Shown here: positions 9,101-17,417 of the stretch, piece after piece
How the letters are laid out: every line of letters begins with the position of its first letter
Numbering within the stretch: the first letter of the stretch is position 1
Source: Flavobacteriaceae bacterium NBU2973
GTDB lineage: Bacteria > Bacteroidota > Bacteroidia > Flavobacteriales > Flavobacteriaceae
Length of the DNA stretch: 64,000 nt
Direction: 5' to 3'
Assembly (NCBI GenBank): GCA_026162565.1
Contig: JAOEIQ010000001.1
Location: 124,001 to 188,000 of the forward strand
The notes under the pieces: generated by a model
Databases searched by the model: none
What the model was told of the DNA's origin: nothing
What the model saw: only the letters and a program-made list of their open reading frames with translations
Translations under genes and position numbers: made by a program

Positions 9101-9704
9101 GGTGTCGAAACCTACAATCATCATGATTGCTATTTTGTTAAGTTTAATTGGAGTTTTTGGTGGCCTTGTTATTACTGGCAACCCATTTGTTATAATGATG
9201 ACTATGATGGGAATTATCTCATTAGCAGGAATTGTTGTAAATAATGGTGTGGTGTTACTAGACTATGCACAACTTTTAATTGATAGAAAAAAATCTGAAA
9301 AAGGGCTAGACAAAAACCAATATTTAAGTACTGAAGATTTATTTGAGAGTATTGTAACTGCTGGTAAAGCACGTTTACGTCCAGTGCTTTTAACTGCTAT
9401 TACAACTATTTTAGGGTTAATTCCTCTTGCAATTGGGTTTAATATAAATTTCTTTACAATGTTTAAAGATTTTAACCCGAACATTTATATGGGAGGAGAC
9501 AATGTAATTTTCTGGGGACCATTAGCCTGGACAGTAATTTATGGGTTGTTAATTGCTACCTTCTTGACATTGATTGTAGTACCAATATTATTTTACTTAA
9601 TCACTAGATTTAAAATGTGGCTTTACAGTAATCGTATTGAAGAATCGTCTAAATCTGATATTGAAGAGTTATCAGAAAACATCAATCTAGTATTAGATAA
9701 ATAA
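6174..9704 (+). CDS. RND-family efflux transporter (AcrB/MdtB-like)
   Basis: 1176 residues, somewhat longer than AcrB (about 1050). It has TM1 near residue 27 (MYVVMALILFLGISAFFAM), a large periplasmic domain, TM2-6, a second periplasmic domain (from about residue 610) and TM8-12. Signature regions include FPGNTAEDIEKLITDPLED and GMLVDNGIVVVENV in TM4. It is a proton-driven inner-membrane pump working with the adaptor and TolC. In TM4 the usual Asp-Asp pair is Asp-Asn (about 416-417), and in TM10 the position normally Lys is Asn (VVNNGVVLLDY, about 1022). This is a variant proton relay, which I believe also occurs in other Bacteroidota members. Substrate is unknown. Two hairpin terminators follow. 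Confidence 0.93.
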   Translation: MNTKDDKHINKEFGLSSWAINNKTTMYVVMALILFLGISAFFAMPRENFPEIKETKIYISSLFPGNTAEDIEKLITDPLEDKLKTVSNVVEITSTSQEDYSMVIVEFDEDVTIPEAKQKVKDEIDSETSGEDWPTFNGAKIEPNVFALSMSEEMPILNINISGDYTVEKLKEFGEYLQDEIENLQEIKQVDIRGVQDKEVEVAVDIYKMMAAQVSFGDIINTINGGNMTMSAGNLISSGQRRTIRVLGEIEDPSELENFVVKSENGNAIYLKDVAEVTFKEKDRTTYAREFGHRVVMLDVKKRAGKNMVAAATQIYDIVDDAKENVFPSDLTVTVANDQSDKTIGQVDDLVNNIIFGVILVVTVLMFFLGFKNAIFVGFAIPMSMFMSLMILNMLGYTLNTMILFGLIMGLGMLVDNGIVVVENVYRLMDQEGMSRIEAAKKGIGEIAFPIIISTATTVAAFIPLGLWPGVMGEFMKLLPITLATVLGSSLFVAIFFNSVLVSEFMNTEDKDMPLKKIITLSIIITVIGIIVFIIGGDYRALGTLMVFTAIMLWVYRLFLRKWANNFQNKTLPKLENWYEKRLRGALSRKTPYWLIGGTFALLIIAFMSFGASLGSQRTKVEFFPDNKPNQIIVYIEYPQGTDIEKTNAITKEIEERVFTVLDQSQYKDGDYNFLVESAVSQVGEGAGNPQTDGGSAAEMPHKGKITASMREYKYRKGEDSELLRQKVQKALVGIYPGVLISVEKDAAGPPAGHPINIEIEGNDYKELIATAEKMRDFINSKNIPGVDELKIDVNKDKPGMQVVIDRKKAGELGVSASQVGQQIRNSIFGAKAGIYKEDGEDYDIYVRFNEANRYNTSALFNQKITFRNNSGKIMEIPVSTLASNNNNSGFSSIKHKDTKRVVTVYSALSPGFTDAGAIVAQVQNEMKSFEGMPKNIKIDYTGQIEEQNKQMAFLMGALFTGLGLIFFILIFQFNSVSKPTIIMIAILLSLIGVFGGLVITGNPFVIMMTMMGIISLAGIVVNNGVVLLDYAQLLIDRKKSEKGLDKNQYLSTEDLFESIVTAGKARLRPVLLTAITTILGLIPLAIGFNINFFTMFKDFNPNIYMGGDNVIFWGPLAWTVIYGLLIATFLTLIVVPILFYLITRFKMWLYSNRIEESSKSDIEELSENINLVLDK

Positions 9705-9738
9705 AAAATAGGCATAATTATAAATTATGCTTAAAGAG

Positions 9739-9766
9739 AATCTTCTTTTTTATTCAAAAGAAGATT
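9739..9766 (+). terminator. hairpin downstream of the RND operon
   Basis: AATCTTCTTTT pairs with AAAAGAAGATT across a short loop, 35 bp after the RND stop codon. A second, stronger hairpin follows at 9780. Confidence 0.5.
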
Positions 9767-9779
9767 GATTAATAGCGAG

Positions 9780-9807
9780 AAAAGCCTCAACAGTTGTTGA
9801 GGCTTTT
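9780..9807. terminator. bidirectional terminator between RND and TonB receptor genes
   Basis: A perfect 13-bp stem, AAAAGCCTCAACA with TGTTGAGGCTTTT, lies between the convergent RND and receptor genes. A/T tracts on both sides suit termination from either direction. Confidence 0.8.
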
Positions 9808-9830
9808 CATTTTAATATAAATAGTATTTT

Positions 9831-12536
9831 CTAGAACTTAATTGTAACGCTTCCATTTACAACAGTTCCATTAAATCCGAATTGGTTTACTTCCCAAGGA
9901 TATCTAAATCTACCTCCTAAATCGGTTACAAAATCTCCTTTTGTATCAATCTCATCTGGATATACATCTAATAAGTTGTTTACAGATAAATTAGCTGACA
10001 GGTTTTTAGAAAACTCATAACTAATAATTAAATCAGTAATTACCTTTCCAGCAAAAGTTTGATCAAAAGCAGCATCATCTGTTGGTAGTGGCCCATTACC
10101 TAAATCAACGCCATTTAATCCATTGTTAGCGTGTTTCCAAGTAACTTCACCAAAGTAGGTGTTGTTTAATGTAAAGTTCCAATTGTTTAAACCATAATCT
10201 AAACCTAGAAGCACTTTAGATTGTGGTCTTGATGACTCAATTCTTGATTGCTCTTTTCTATTAAAAATATCATAACCGTTTTCTCCTAAAATACCTGGAG
10301 ACTCTATTTGAAGGTCTGGAGTATTTGGATCAGTATCATCATTTGTTATTTCTGTTTCATTAAAATTAGCAGCTAACGTAACTCCTAAATTTCCATTACC
10401 TAATTTTAGATTGTTATAGCTCGCTACTAAATCTAATCCATTAGTTTCCGTATCTACAGCATTAACAAAGAATTTTAAACTAGTAATAGAATTGTCATCT
10501 AAAATTTGTTCAACTGGGTTTTGTGGGTCTCCAGGAGAACCATCTATATAACCTATTTCTCCCGTAAATAATACACGATCGTCTACTTGAACATTATAGT
10601 AATCTACCGATAATGACAGATTAGGAATTGGCTTATAAGTAATTCCAGCAGATATGTTTCTTGATGTTTCAGCTGTTAATTGTGGCACTCCTAGTCCTTC
10701 TCTAATAACAGGATCTACATTATTAAAAGTCCCTTGATTAGAAACCGTTCCTCCAGATACAAGAGTTTGAACGTTACTTAAATAAATTTGGTGTAATGAA
10801 GGTGCTCTAAATCCAGTACTGTAAGAAGCTCTGATAGCTCCTTTATCACCAAGAGAATAGCGACCACTTACCTTCCATGCTGTATTATCACCAAAATCAC
10901 TAAAATCTTCATATCTCACTGCTCCTCCAATTAATAAGTCTTCTGTTGGTTCCCACTCTAAATCTCCATAAAGACCAATATTATCTCTTGTGGCATTTAC
11001 TTCGTTTGCTGGTTGTAATCCTGGGAATGACTGCACGCCACCACCAAAATAAGATTCTGGTTGTCCTGCTGTAGATCTAAAGCGTTCTCCTTTAACTTCG
11101 GCACCAAATGCTACGTTTACAGTTCCAAAAGTTCGTGCTAAATCTAAATTTGCTATATGGTTGCTAAATGCATAGGCCCCAACATCAAAAGACGTTGGAC
11201 TATCTGCTCCTAAATCAGGGTTTAAACTATTATTAACTTCATAGTCAACAGCATTTCTACCAAACGTTCCGCTTAAGTCTGCATCAAATCCAAAAACTTT
11301 AAATTTAGTTCCTACCGTAAACATATTATCTCTTACGTCTGTTTCAAAAGTTGGCTGGAAGCCTTGATATTCAAATCCAGCAACATGAAAAAAGTTAAAT
11401 GGATCTGGAACCCAGTAAGGAGCTCTGTATAATGCAAAACTCTTACCTTTTCTAATAGACCATCCTCCAAAAGCATATACTTCACCTTGTCCATTTTCAT
11501 AAGGTACTCCAGCATTAAAAAAGATATCTGTATTACGCATTTCTGGTTGACCAACTGTCATTCCTAAATCAGGATTTTGTCTAATCCATGGGTTTTCTGG
11601 TCCAACACCAAATAACACATCTTGACCAGGCTCTCCTGCACGATTAGTTTCTTCTTGTAAATAATAGCTTAATGAAAAGTTTAAATAACCACCTTTATCT
11701 CCAATATTCATTGCTGTATTTAAATCAGCTCCAAAGTTAAATCCATCACCTTCAGTAGTAACTCCAGATGATACATTAATTGTGGTATACTCTACGTTTT
11801 TCTTTAAAACCATATTGATTACACCAGCAATAGCATCAGATCCATATTGAGCTGATGCACCATCGCGCAATACTTCTATTCTTTCTATAGCTGCAGCAGG
11901 AATACTTTTTAGGTCAACTCCTACTTCGCCTTTTCCTGGAGTATCATTTATATACACCAAAGCACTCTGGTTTTTACGCTTTCCGTTTACTAAAACTAAT
12001 GTTCTACTAGGTCCTAATCCTCTTAAATCAGCAGGATCAAAGTGAGCAGTAGCATCAGAAATTGTTTGATTAGTAGAGTTAAATGAAGGTACTTTATAAG
12101 TTAACATTTTATCTACAGTTGGCTGACCTGTATTTCTTAATTCGGCAACACCAATATTATCAATTGGTACAGGTGAATCTAAAATTGTTCTGGGTTTAGA
12201 ACGGTTACCTACTATAACCACCTCATCCAGAGAAAGCCCTTCTTCTAGACTAACAGTAATACTTTGAGCAGAAGACATTTCAACTTCTGTGGTTTCAAAG
12301 CCAACAGATGATATAACTATTGTCACTGGAAAAGAATCTGCATTTAAAGAAAAATTTCCGTCAAAATCAGTTACTGTACCTGTTGTAGTTCCTTTAATAA
12401 TCACATTTGCACCAGGCACTGGATTATTAGTACTTGCATCGTTAACGGTTCCTGTAATAGTGCCTTGAGCAAAAATTGAAACAGGAATTAAAAACGCAAC
12501 TAGCAAATAAAATTTTGAGAGTAATGTTTTTTTCAT
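9831..12536 (-). CDS. TonB-dependent outer-membrane receptor with CarboxypepD_reg-like domain
   Basis: 901 residues. A signal peptide ending SIFAQG is followed by a carboxypeptidase-D-regulatory-like domain (residues 24-110, ITGTVNDASTNNPVPGANV) and a TonB-box-like stretch near LDEVVIVGNRSK. The plug domain (about 115-245) contains LRGLGPSRTLVLVNGKR and IERIEVLRDGASAQYGSDA, and a 22-strand-type barrel runs to the C-terminal Phe (TIKF). It imports a large ligand across the outer membrane using TonB energy. No SusD partner gene is adjacent, so it is not an obvious glycan-uptake pair; siderophore, cobalamin or peptide uptake are all possible. Transcription ends against the RND operon at a shared terminator. 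Confidence 0.93.
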   Translation of the reverse strand: MKKTLLSKFYLLVAFLIPVSIFAQGTITGTVNDASTNNPVPGANVIIKGTTTGTVTDFDGNFSLNADSFPVTIVISSVGFETTEVEMSSAQSITVSLEEGLSLDEVVIVGNRSKPRTILDSPVPIDNIGVAELRNTGQPTVDKMLTYKVPSFNSTNQTISDATAHFDPADLRGLGPSRTLVLVNGKRKNQSALVYINDTPGKGEVGVDLKSIPAAAIERIEVLRDGASAQYGSDAIAGVINMVLKKNVEYTTINVSSGVTTEGDGFNFGADLNTAMNIGDKGGYLNFSLSYYLQEETNRAGEPGQDVLFGVGPENPWIRQNPDLGMTVGQPEMRNTDIFFNAGVPYENGQGEVYAFGGWSIRKGKSFALYRAPYWVPDPFNFFHVAGFEYQGFQPTFETDVRDNMFTVGTKFKVFGFDADLSGTFGRNAVDYEVNNSLNPDLGADSPTSFDVGAYAFSNHIANLDLARTFGTVNVAFGAEVKGERFRSTAGQPESYFGGGVQSFPGLQPANEVNATRDNIGLYGDLEWEPTEDLLIGGAVRYEDFSDFGDNTAWKVSGRYSLGDKGAIRASYSTGFRAPSLHQIYLSNVQTLVSGGTVSNQGTFNNVDPVIREGLGVPQLTAETSRNISAGITYKPIPNLSLSVDYYNVQVDDRVLFTGEIGYIDGSPGDPQNPVEQILDDNSITSLKFFVNAVDTETNGLDLVASYNNLKLGNGNLGVTLAANFNETEITNDDTDPNTPDLQIESPGILGENGYDIFNRKEQSRIESSRPQSKVLLGLDYGLNNWNFTLNNTYFGEVTWKHANNGLNGVDLGNGPLPTDDAAFDQTFAGKVITDLIISYEFSKNLSANLSVNNLLDVYPDEIDTKGDFVTDLGGRFRYPWEVNQFGFNGTVVNGSVTIKF

Positions 12537-12687
12537 ACTATTTTAAAGTTGATTTGTATTGTCAAATCTCTAATAAAAATCTCATTTAACCTATTTTTCT
12601 TTAACAAAAATTTATAATTACACTTTATTTGATAGCTATTTGAGACTTTTCGACATTATTATAATTAATAAATAATGATAAAATCAA

Positions 12688-12719
12688 TTGTCATTTAAAT
12701 GTTTATCTTTTTAAATTTG
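12688..12719 (+). promoter_or_regulatory. promoter of aspS
   Basis: TTG (12688-12690) and TAAATTTG (12712-12719) are separated by 21 bp and precede the aspS ATG by 18 bp. The rest of the 201-bp gap between the divergent receptor gene and aspS is AT-rich with no other feature I can support. Confidence 0.6.
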
Positions 12720-12737
12720 CACAATTAAAAAAATAAC

Positions 12738-14489
12738 ATGTACAGAAGTCATAATTGTGGTGAATTACGTTTGTCACATATCAATACAGAAGTAACTTTA
12801 GCAGGTTGGGTTCAAAAATCGAGAGATAAAGGGTTTATCGTTTGGGTCGATATTCGTGATCGTTATGGTATAACCCAATTAGTCTTTGATGAAGAACGGA
12901 CATCTAAAGACATGATGGAGCAAGCAGAGAAGCTTGGGCGAGAATTTGTAATTCAAGTTAAAGGTACTGTTATTGAACGTGCTTCTAAAAACAAAAATAT
13001 TTCAACTGGTGATATTGAAATTTTAGTTTCAGAATTAACTATTTTAAATAAAGCTATTCTACCACCTTTCACCATCGAAGATGAGACAGATGGAGGAGAA
13101 GAATTACGTATGAAATATCGTTATTTAGATATTCGTCGTAATCCTGTTAAAAACAGTTTGATTTTTAGACATAAAGTAACTCAAGAGGTTCGTAATTATC
13201 TTTCTCAAGAGGGTTTTATTGAAGTAGAAACACCTTACTTGATAAAATCTACTCCAGAAGGTGCTCGTGATTTTGTGGTGCCTTCTCGAATGAATGAAGG
13301 GGAGTTTTATGCCTTACCTCAATCACCTCAAACCTTCAAACAATTGCTAATGGTTGGTGGAATGGACAAATATTTTCAAATTGTAAAGTGTTTTAGAGAC
13401 GAAGATTTACGTGCAGACAGACAACCAGAATTCACACAGATCGATTGTGAAATGGCATTTATTGAACAAGAAGATATTTTAAATGCCTTTGAGGGTTTAA
13501 CACGTCATTTACTTAAGGAGATTAATGGAATTGAAGTAGATAAATTTCCAAGAATGTTGTATGATGATGCGATGCGTTTGTATGGAAATGATAAACCAGA
13601 TATTCGTTTTGGAATGCAGTTTGGAGAGCTTAATGAAGTTGCTCAACACAAAGATTTTAATGTATTTAATTCTGCTGAATTAGTTGTTGGTATTGCTGTT
13701 CCAGGAGGAAATAATTATACTAGAAAAGAAATTGACACACTAATTGATTGGGTTAGACGACCTCAAATTGGTGCTTTAGGTATGGTGTATTGTCGCTGTA
13801 ATGACGACGGAAGCTTCAAATCTTCGGTTGATAAATTTTATAATCAAGACGATTTAGCAAAATGGGCAGAATTAACAGGTGCCAAAGCTGGCGATTTAAT
13901 TTGTGTGCTCTCTGGAAAAACTAATAAAGTAAGAACGCAGTTAAGTGCTTTACGTATGGAGTTAGCAGAGCGTTTAGGCTTGCGTAAAGCCGATGAATTT
14001 GCTCCACTTTGGGTTATGGATTTCCCACTATTAGAATGGGATGAGGAAACCGAACGTTACCACGCCATGCATCATCCATTTACATCTCCAAAACCAGGGC
14101 AAATAGAGCTTTTAAAAACCAATCCTGGAGCGGTAAAAGCTAATGCATATGATTTAGTATTAAACGGAAACGAAATTGGTGGTGGTTCTATTAGAATTCA
14201 TGACAAAGAAACACAAGCGTTAATGTTTGATTATTTAGGTTTCACACCAGAAGAAGCAAAAGCTCAATTTGGATTTTTAATGGATGCCTTTCAATATGGA
14301 GCACCTCCTCATGGTGGATTAGCATTCGGACTTGATAGATTGGTAGCGATTTTAGGAGGTCAAGAAACTATTCGTGATTTCATTGCTTTTCCAAAAAATA
14401 ATTCTGGTCGCGATGTTATGATTGATGCACCTTCTCCTATTGATAAAGAGCAATTAGAAGAATTACACCTTAAATTAGATCTGAAATAG
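12738..14489 (+). CDS. aspS: aspartate--tRNA ligase
   Basis: 583 residues, the bacterial-type length. It has an N-terminal OB-fold anticodon-binding domain (residues 1-110, with [23 protein letters not shown]), class II catalytic motifs including [18 protein letters not shown], the inserted GAD domain (about residues 290-410) and the C-terminal motif 3 [14 protein letters not shown]. It charges tRNA-Asp in the cytoplasm. Whether it also charges tRNA-Asn cannot be decided here; that depends on whether a GatCAB system is present elsewhere. It is a single transcription unit with its own promoter and a hairpin terminator just after the stop. Confidence 0.97.
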   Translation: MYRSHNCGELRLSHINTEVTLAGWVQKSRDKGFIVWVDIRDRYGITQLVFDEERTSKDMMEQAEKLGREFVIQVKGTVIERASKNKNISTGDIEILVSELTILNKAILPPFTIEDETDGGEELRMKYRYLDIRRNPVKNSLIFRHKVTQEVRNYLSQEGFIEVETPYLIKSTPEGARDFVVPSRMNEGEFYALPQSPQTFKQLLMVGGMDKYFQIVKCFRDEDLRADRQPEFTQIDCEMAFIEQEDILNAFEGLTRHLLKEINGIEVDKFPRMLYDDAMRLYGNDKPDIRFGMQFGELNEVAQHKDFNVFNSAELVVGIAVPGGNNYTRKEIDTLIDWVRRPQIGALGMVYCRCNDDGSFKSSVDKFYNQDDLAKWAELTGAKAGDLICVLSGKTNKVRTQLSALRMELAERLGLRKADEFAPLWVMDFPLLEWDEETERYHAMHHPFTSPKPGQIELLKTNPGAVKANAYDLVLNGNEIGGGSIRIHDKETQALMFDYLGFTPEEAKAQFGFLMDAFQYGAPPHGGLAFGLDRLVAILGGQETIRDFIAFPKNNSGRDVMIDAPSPIDKEQLEELHLKLDLK

Positions 14490-14510
14490 TTTTTAATAGA
14501 AATAAATTTT

Positions 14511-14548
14511 AAAACCTGTCTTGCTTTTAAAACCAGACAGGTTTTTTT
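14511..14548 (+). terminator. aspS terminator
   Basis: AAAACCTGTC (14511-14520) pairs with GACAGGTTTT (14536-14545), followed by a T tract. It lies between aspS and the CLC gene and ends 14 bp before the latter. Confidence 0.75.
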
Positions 14549-14561
14549 ATTACATTTAATC

Positions 14562-16340
14562 ATGGCTAAAACAACATTACTAAAACGCTTCCTAATCTGG
14601 AAATACAAACACATTTCACATAGAAATTTTGTGCTTGTTTTAAGTGGCGTTATTGGTTTAGTAGCTGGATTGATTTCCGTGTTATTAAAAAACTTAACCT
14701 TTAGTATATCTTGGTTGCTAGAAAAAAGTGTCATTTTTTCTCAAAATAAAGTCTATTTTATTTTGCCCATAATTGGTCTTACATTAGTCTATATTTTTGT
14801 AAATAAAATATCTCGTAAACCTCTTGAGCCTGCTATACCATCCATATTATATGCCTTATCAAAAAAGGATGGCATTATAGCTTCTAATAAAATGGTACTA
14901 CCACTAATAACAGCTCCTTTAACTGTTGGTTTTGGTGGATCTGTTGGGTTATTGAGTCCTGCAATATTCTCGGCTTCATCGGCAAGTTCAGCTATAGGTA
15001 AATTGTTTCATATAAACAGAAAAACTAGAACGTTACTTATTGGTTGTGCAACAGCAGGAGTAATCGCTACAAGCTTTAAATCGCCAATCGCTGCAGTCAT
15101 TTTTGCAATAGAAGTTTTTAGTTTAGATCTTACTTTTGCCTCATTATTACCATTACTAATTGCATCATTAGCATCTATAATTACATCCTACTTTTTTGTA
15201 GGAAATGAGATATTATTTAAATTTCAAGTAACCGATAGCTTTCAAGTTCAAGATACCTTGTTTTATATTATTCTTGGAGTTAGTACTGGAATTGCTTCTA
15301 TTTACTTTTCAAAAATTTATTTTGGAATCTTTGGTTTTTTTAATCGCTTTACTTCAAGACTTAAAAAATTACTAGTTGGTGGTTTAGCAATTGGTATTAT
15401 GCTGTATATAATTCCTCCTTTATATGGTGAGGGATTTAGTTTTATAAACGATCTACTTTCAGGTAACCATATTACTGCTTTAGGCAAAACACCTTTTGAT
15501 GCACATTTAGATAATGTTTGGGTGGTTATAGCTTTATTGTTTGGTATTACTGTTTTTAAAAGCATAGCTATGACCACTACTTTTGCTGCAGGCGGAACTG
15601 GTGGTATTATAATTCCAACACTTGTAATGGGAAGTGCTCTTGGTAATGTAGTGGCTAAAATTATAAATAATCTTGGTTTCAATTTTCAGGTTTCTGAAGC
15701 TAATTTTACTTTAATAGGAATGGCTGGTTTAATTGCTGGAGTACTTCATGCTCCACTTACTGCAATATTTTTAATTGCAGAAATTACTGGAAGTTATGAG
15801 TTATTTGTTCCTTTAATGTTAACCGTATCTATGTCGTTCCTTATAACAAAAAATAGTTTAGAACATACTATATATACAAAAGAACTAGCTGAAAAAGGAG
15901 CCCTCTTAACTCATGATAAGGATCAGAGTGTTTTAACTTTAATGAAGTTAGATTCAGTTATAGAAAGTGATTTTATAAAATTACACCCAGAAATGACATT
16001 AGGTGATTTACTTCATAAAGGCGTTTCTAAATCGAGTAGAAATTTATTCCCTGTGGTGGATGATAATGACCTATTAGTCGGTATTATTTTATTAGATTCT
16101 ATTAGAGAGGTCATGTTTGATCAGAGTCTATATGCAACAACCTCGGTAGAAACTTTTATGCAAAATCCTCCTGATATAATTAAATATGAAACGGACTCAA
16201 TGAAACAAGTTATGCAGAAATTTCAAGATTCTGGAGCTTGGAATTTGCCAGTCATAAAAAATGATAAATACTATGGCTTTGTTTCAAAATCAAAATTATT
16301 AACGGCTTACAGACGAGAATTAATTAATTTTACGCGTTAA
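14562..16340 (+). CDS. CLC-family chloride channel/transporter with C-terminal CBS pair
   Basis: 592 residues. About ten to twelve membrane helices occupy residues 25-440, and two CBS domains (about 465-590) form a likely nucleotide-sensing cytoplasmic tail. CLC landmarks are GFGGSVGLLSPAIF (near 125), CATAGVIATSFKSPIAAVIFAIEV (near 165-182) and GGTGGIIIPTLVMGSALG (near 345). The position normally filled by the gating glutamate (GREGP) reads GLLSP, and the internal proton glutamate of exchangers appears to be Val after IE. By comparison with characterised CLCs this suggests a passive or uncoupled anion pathway. The next gene, 9 bp downstream, is probably cotranscribed. Confidence 0.88.
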   Translation: MAKTTLLKRFLIWKYKHISHRNFVLVLSGVIGLVAGLISVLLKNLTFSISWLLEKSVIFSQNKVYFILPIIGLTLVYIFVNKISRKPLEPAIPSILYALSKKDGIIASNKMVLPLITAPLTVGFGGSVGLLSPAIFSASSASSAIGKLFHINRKTRTLLIGCATAGVIATSFKSPIAAVIFAIEVFSLDLTFASLLPLLIASLASIITSYFFVGNEILFKFQVTDSFQVQDTLFYIILGVSTGIASIYFSKIYFGIFGFFNRFTSRLKKLLVGGLAIGIMLYIIPPLYGEGFSFINDLLSGNHITALGKTPFDAHLDNVWVVIALLFGITVFKSIAMTTTFAAGGTGGIIIPTLVMGSALGNVVAKIINNLGFNFQVSEANFTLIGMAGLIAGVLHAPLTAIFLIAEITGSYELFVPLMLTVSMSFLITKNSLEHTIYTKELAEKGALLTHDKDQSVLTLMKLDSVIESDFIKLHPEMTLGDLLHKGVSKSSRNLFPVVDDNDLLVGIILLDSIREVMFDQSLYATTSVETFMQNPPDIIKYETDSMKQVMQKFQDSGAWNLPVIKNDKYYGFVSKSKLLTAYRRELINFTR

Positions 16341-16349
16341 TTAAAGAAC

Positions 16350-16586
16350 ATGAAATATCTAATTTGGTTTTTCTTTTTGGTAGCAATGAGTATGATTATT
16401 GCTGGTTTTATTTTAGAGGTAGACTATAACCAAAAGCTAATAGGCTTTGGTGTGGTTGGTTTATTTGTTCTTGTTTTCCCTTTGTTTTCATATTACAGAT
16501 GGAAGGATAAAAATGTAAAAGATTACATGCTAACCCAAGAAAATCTTGATAAAATGCGCGAAAATCAACGTGCTAAAAAATACTGA
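16350..16586 (+). CDS. small two-helix membrane protein
   Basis: 78 residues with two predicted membrane helices (about 3-22, YLIWFFFLVAMSMIIAGFIL, and 31-49, IGFGVVGLFVLVFPLFSYY), then a charged C-terminal tail (LTQENLDKMRENQRAKKY). No family is recognised. It begins 9 bp after the CLC gene on the same strand, so an operon is likely; a small accessory protein of the channel is possible but unproven. Confidence 0.7.
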   Translation: MKYLIWFFFLVAMSMIIAGFILEVDYNQKLIGFGVVGLFVLVFPLFSYYRWKDKNVKDYMLTQENLDKMRENQRAKKY

Positions 16587-16641
16587 TTATCAATATTTTA
16601 AAATAAAACGATTAATTTACTGATGGCATTGTTTTAAACTG

Positions 16642-16649
16642 TAACTTTG
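16642..16649 (+). promoter_or_regulatory. -7 element of the cold-shock gene (TAACTTTG)
   Basis: TAACTTTG lies 25 bp before the cold-shock ATG. No correctly spaced -33 TTG is visible. The transcript would have a leader of only about 20 nt, shorter than the long regulatory leader of E. coli cspA. Confidence 0.5.
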
Positions 16650-16674
16650 CACTTTAATTTATTATATTTTTACA

Positions 16675-16866
16675 ATGACTGGAACAGTTAAATTTTTTAA
16701 TGAATCTAAAGGTTATGGATTCATCACCAACGACGAAACAGGAAAAGACATTTTCGTACACGTATCAAATCTTAATGGAGTAGAGATTCGTGAAGGGGAT
16801 AGTGTTGAGTACACTGAAGAAGAAGGAAGAAAAGGAGTGGTTGCTGCCAATGTGCAAGTTAACTAA
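16675..16866 (+). CDS. cold-shock protein, CspA family
   Basis: 63 residues, a single cold-shock domain with both RNA-binding motifs: KGYGFI (RNP1-like) and DIFVHV (RNP2-like). The start MTGTVKFFNESKGYGFI is typical of Bacteroidota members. It binds single-stranded RNA or DNA and acts as an RNA chaperone. It has its own promoter and terminator, so it is expressed as a short monocistronic message. Whether it is cold-induced cannot be told from the sequence. Confidence 0.95.
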   Translation: MTGTVKFFNESKGYGFITNDETGKDIFVHVSNLNGVEIREGDSVEYTEEEGRKGVVAANVQVN

Positions 16867-16891
16867 ATGATATATCTTTATTACAAGTTTC

Positions 16892-16920
16892 AACGTCTAA
16901 CGAAAGTTAGGCGTTTTTTT
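16892..16920. terminator. terminator after the cold-shock gene
   Basis: AACGTCTAAC, a GAAA tetraloop and GTTAGGCGTT form a 10-bp stem with one G-U wobble, followed by a run of eight T. It sits between the convergent cold-shock and tadA genes. Confidence 0.88.
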
Positions 16921-16925
16921 TGCTC

Positions 16926-17375
16926 TTAATTCAAATTCCTTTTTTCAATAAAAAAGCGCTTCATTAATTGTGAAGCCTCCTCTGCAAGAACTCCGCCTAC
17001 CATTTTTGTTTTGGGATGTAGCTTGGTTTTCATATTAATACAACCTCTTTCTTCATCTCTAGCTCCGTATACTACCCTGCTTATCTGACTCCAATATAAA
17101 GCTCCAGCACACATTTGACAGGGCTCCAGAGTAACATACAATGTACAATTTTGCAAATACTTTCCTCCTAAAAAATTGGCTGCAGCAGTAATGGCTTGCA
17201 TTTCAGCATGTGCTGTTACATCGTTTAATTGCTCGGTTAAATTATGAGCTCTAGCAATTATACGATCATTAACAACTATTACAGCTCCTACTGGTATTTC
17301 GTTTATATCAAAAGCAGCTTCAGCTTCTTGAAGGGCTTTTTTCATAAAATAAGTATCGTCAAAAGGATTCTCCAT
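16926..17375 (-). CDS. tadA: tRNA-specific adenosine deaminase
   Basis: 149 residues of the CDA fold. Zinc and catalytic motifs are visible: HAEMQAI (His ligand and proton-shuttling Glu, near residue 57) and PCQMCAGAL (two Cys ligands, near 87). The N-terminal FMKKALQEAEAAFDINEIPVGAVIV is typical of TadA. It converts A34 to inosine in tRNA-Arg(ACG). Divergent from dxs with only 42 bp between the start codons, so the two promoters must be interleaved. Confidence 0.95.
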   Translation of the reverse strand: MENPFDDTYFMKKALQEAEAAFDINEIPVGAVIVVNDRIIARAHNLTEQLNDVTAHAEMQAITAAANFLGGKYLQNCTLYVTLEPCQMCAGALYWSQISRVVYGARDEERGCINMKTKLHPKTKMVGGVLAEEASQLMKRFFIEKRNLN

Positions 17376-17402
17376 AGGGCATAAAAATACAATAACAACT
17401 CG

Positions 17403-17410
17403 TACATTTG
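17403..17410 (+). promoter_or_regulatory. -7 element of dxs (TACATTTG)
   Basis: TACATTTG ends 7 bp before the dxs ATG, which would put transcription start at or next to the start codon. No TTG at the right distance is visible, so the -33 box is weak or absent. Confidence 0.5.
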
Positions 17411-17417
17411 TATACCA

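Noticed and set aside
12551-12568. GATTTG/CAAATC inverted repeat upstream of the TonB receptor
   Set aside because: Six-bp arms in AT-rich DNA are common and the -33/-7 boxes of the receptor could not be placed, so I do not call an operator.
16621-16675. Long CspA-type thermosensing leader before the cold-shock gene
   Set aside because: The predicted leader is only about 20 nt, far too short for the known 5'-UTR thermosensor.
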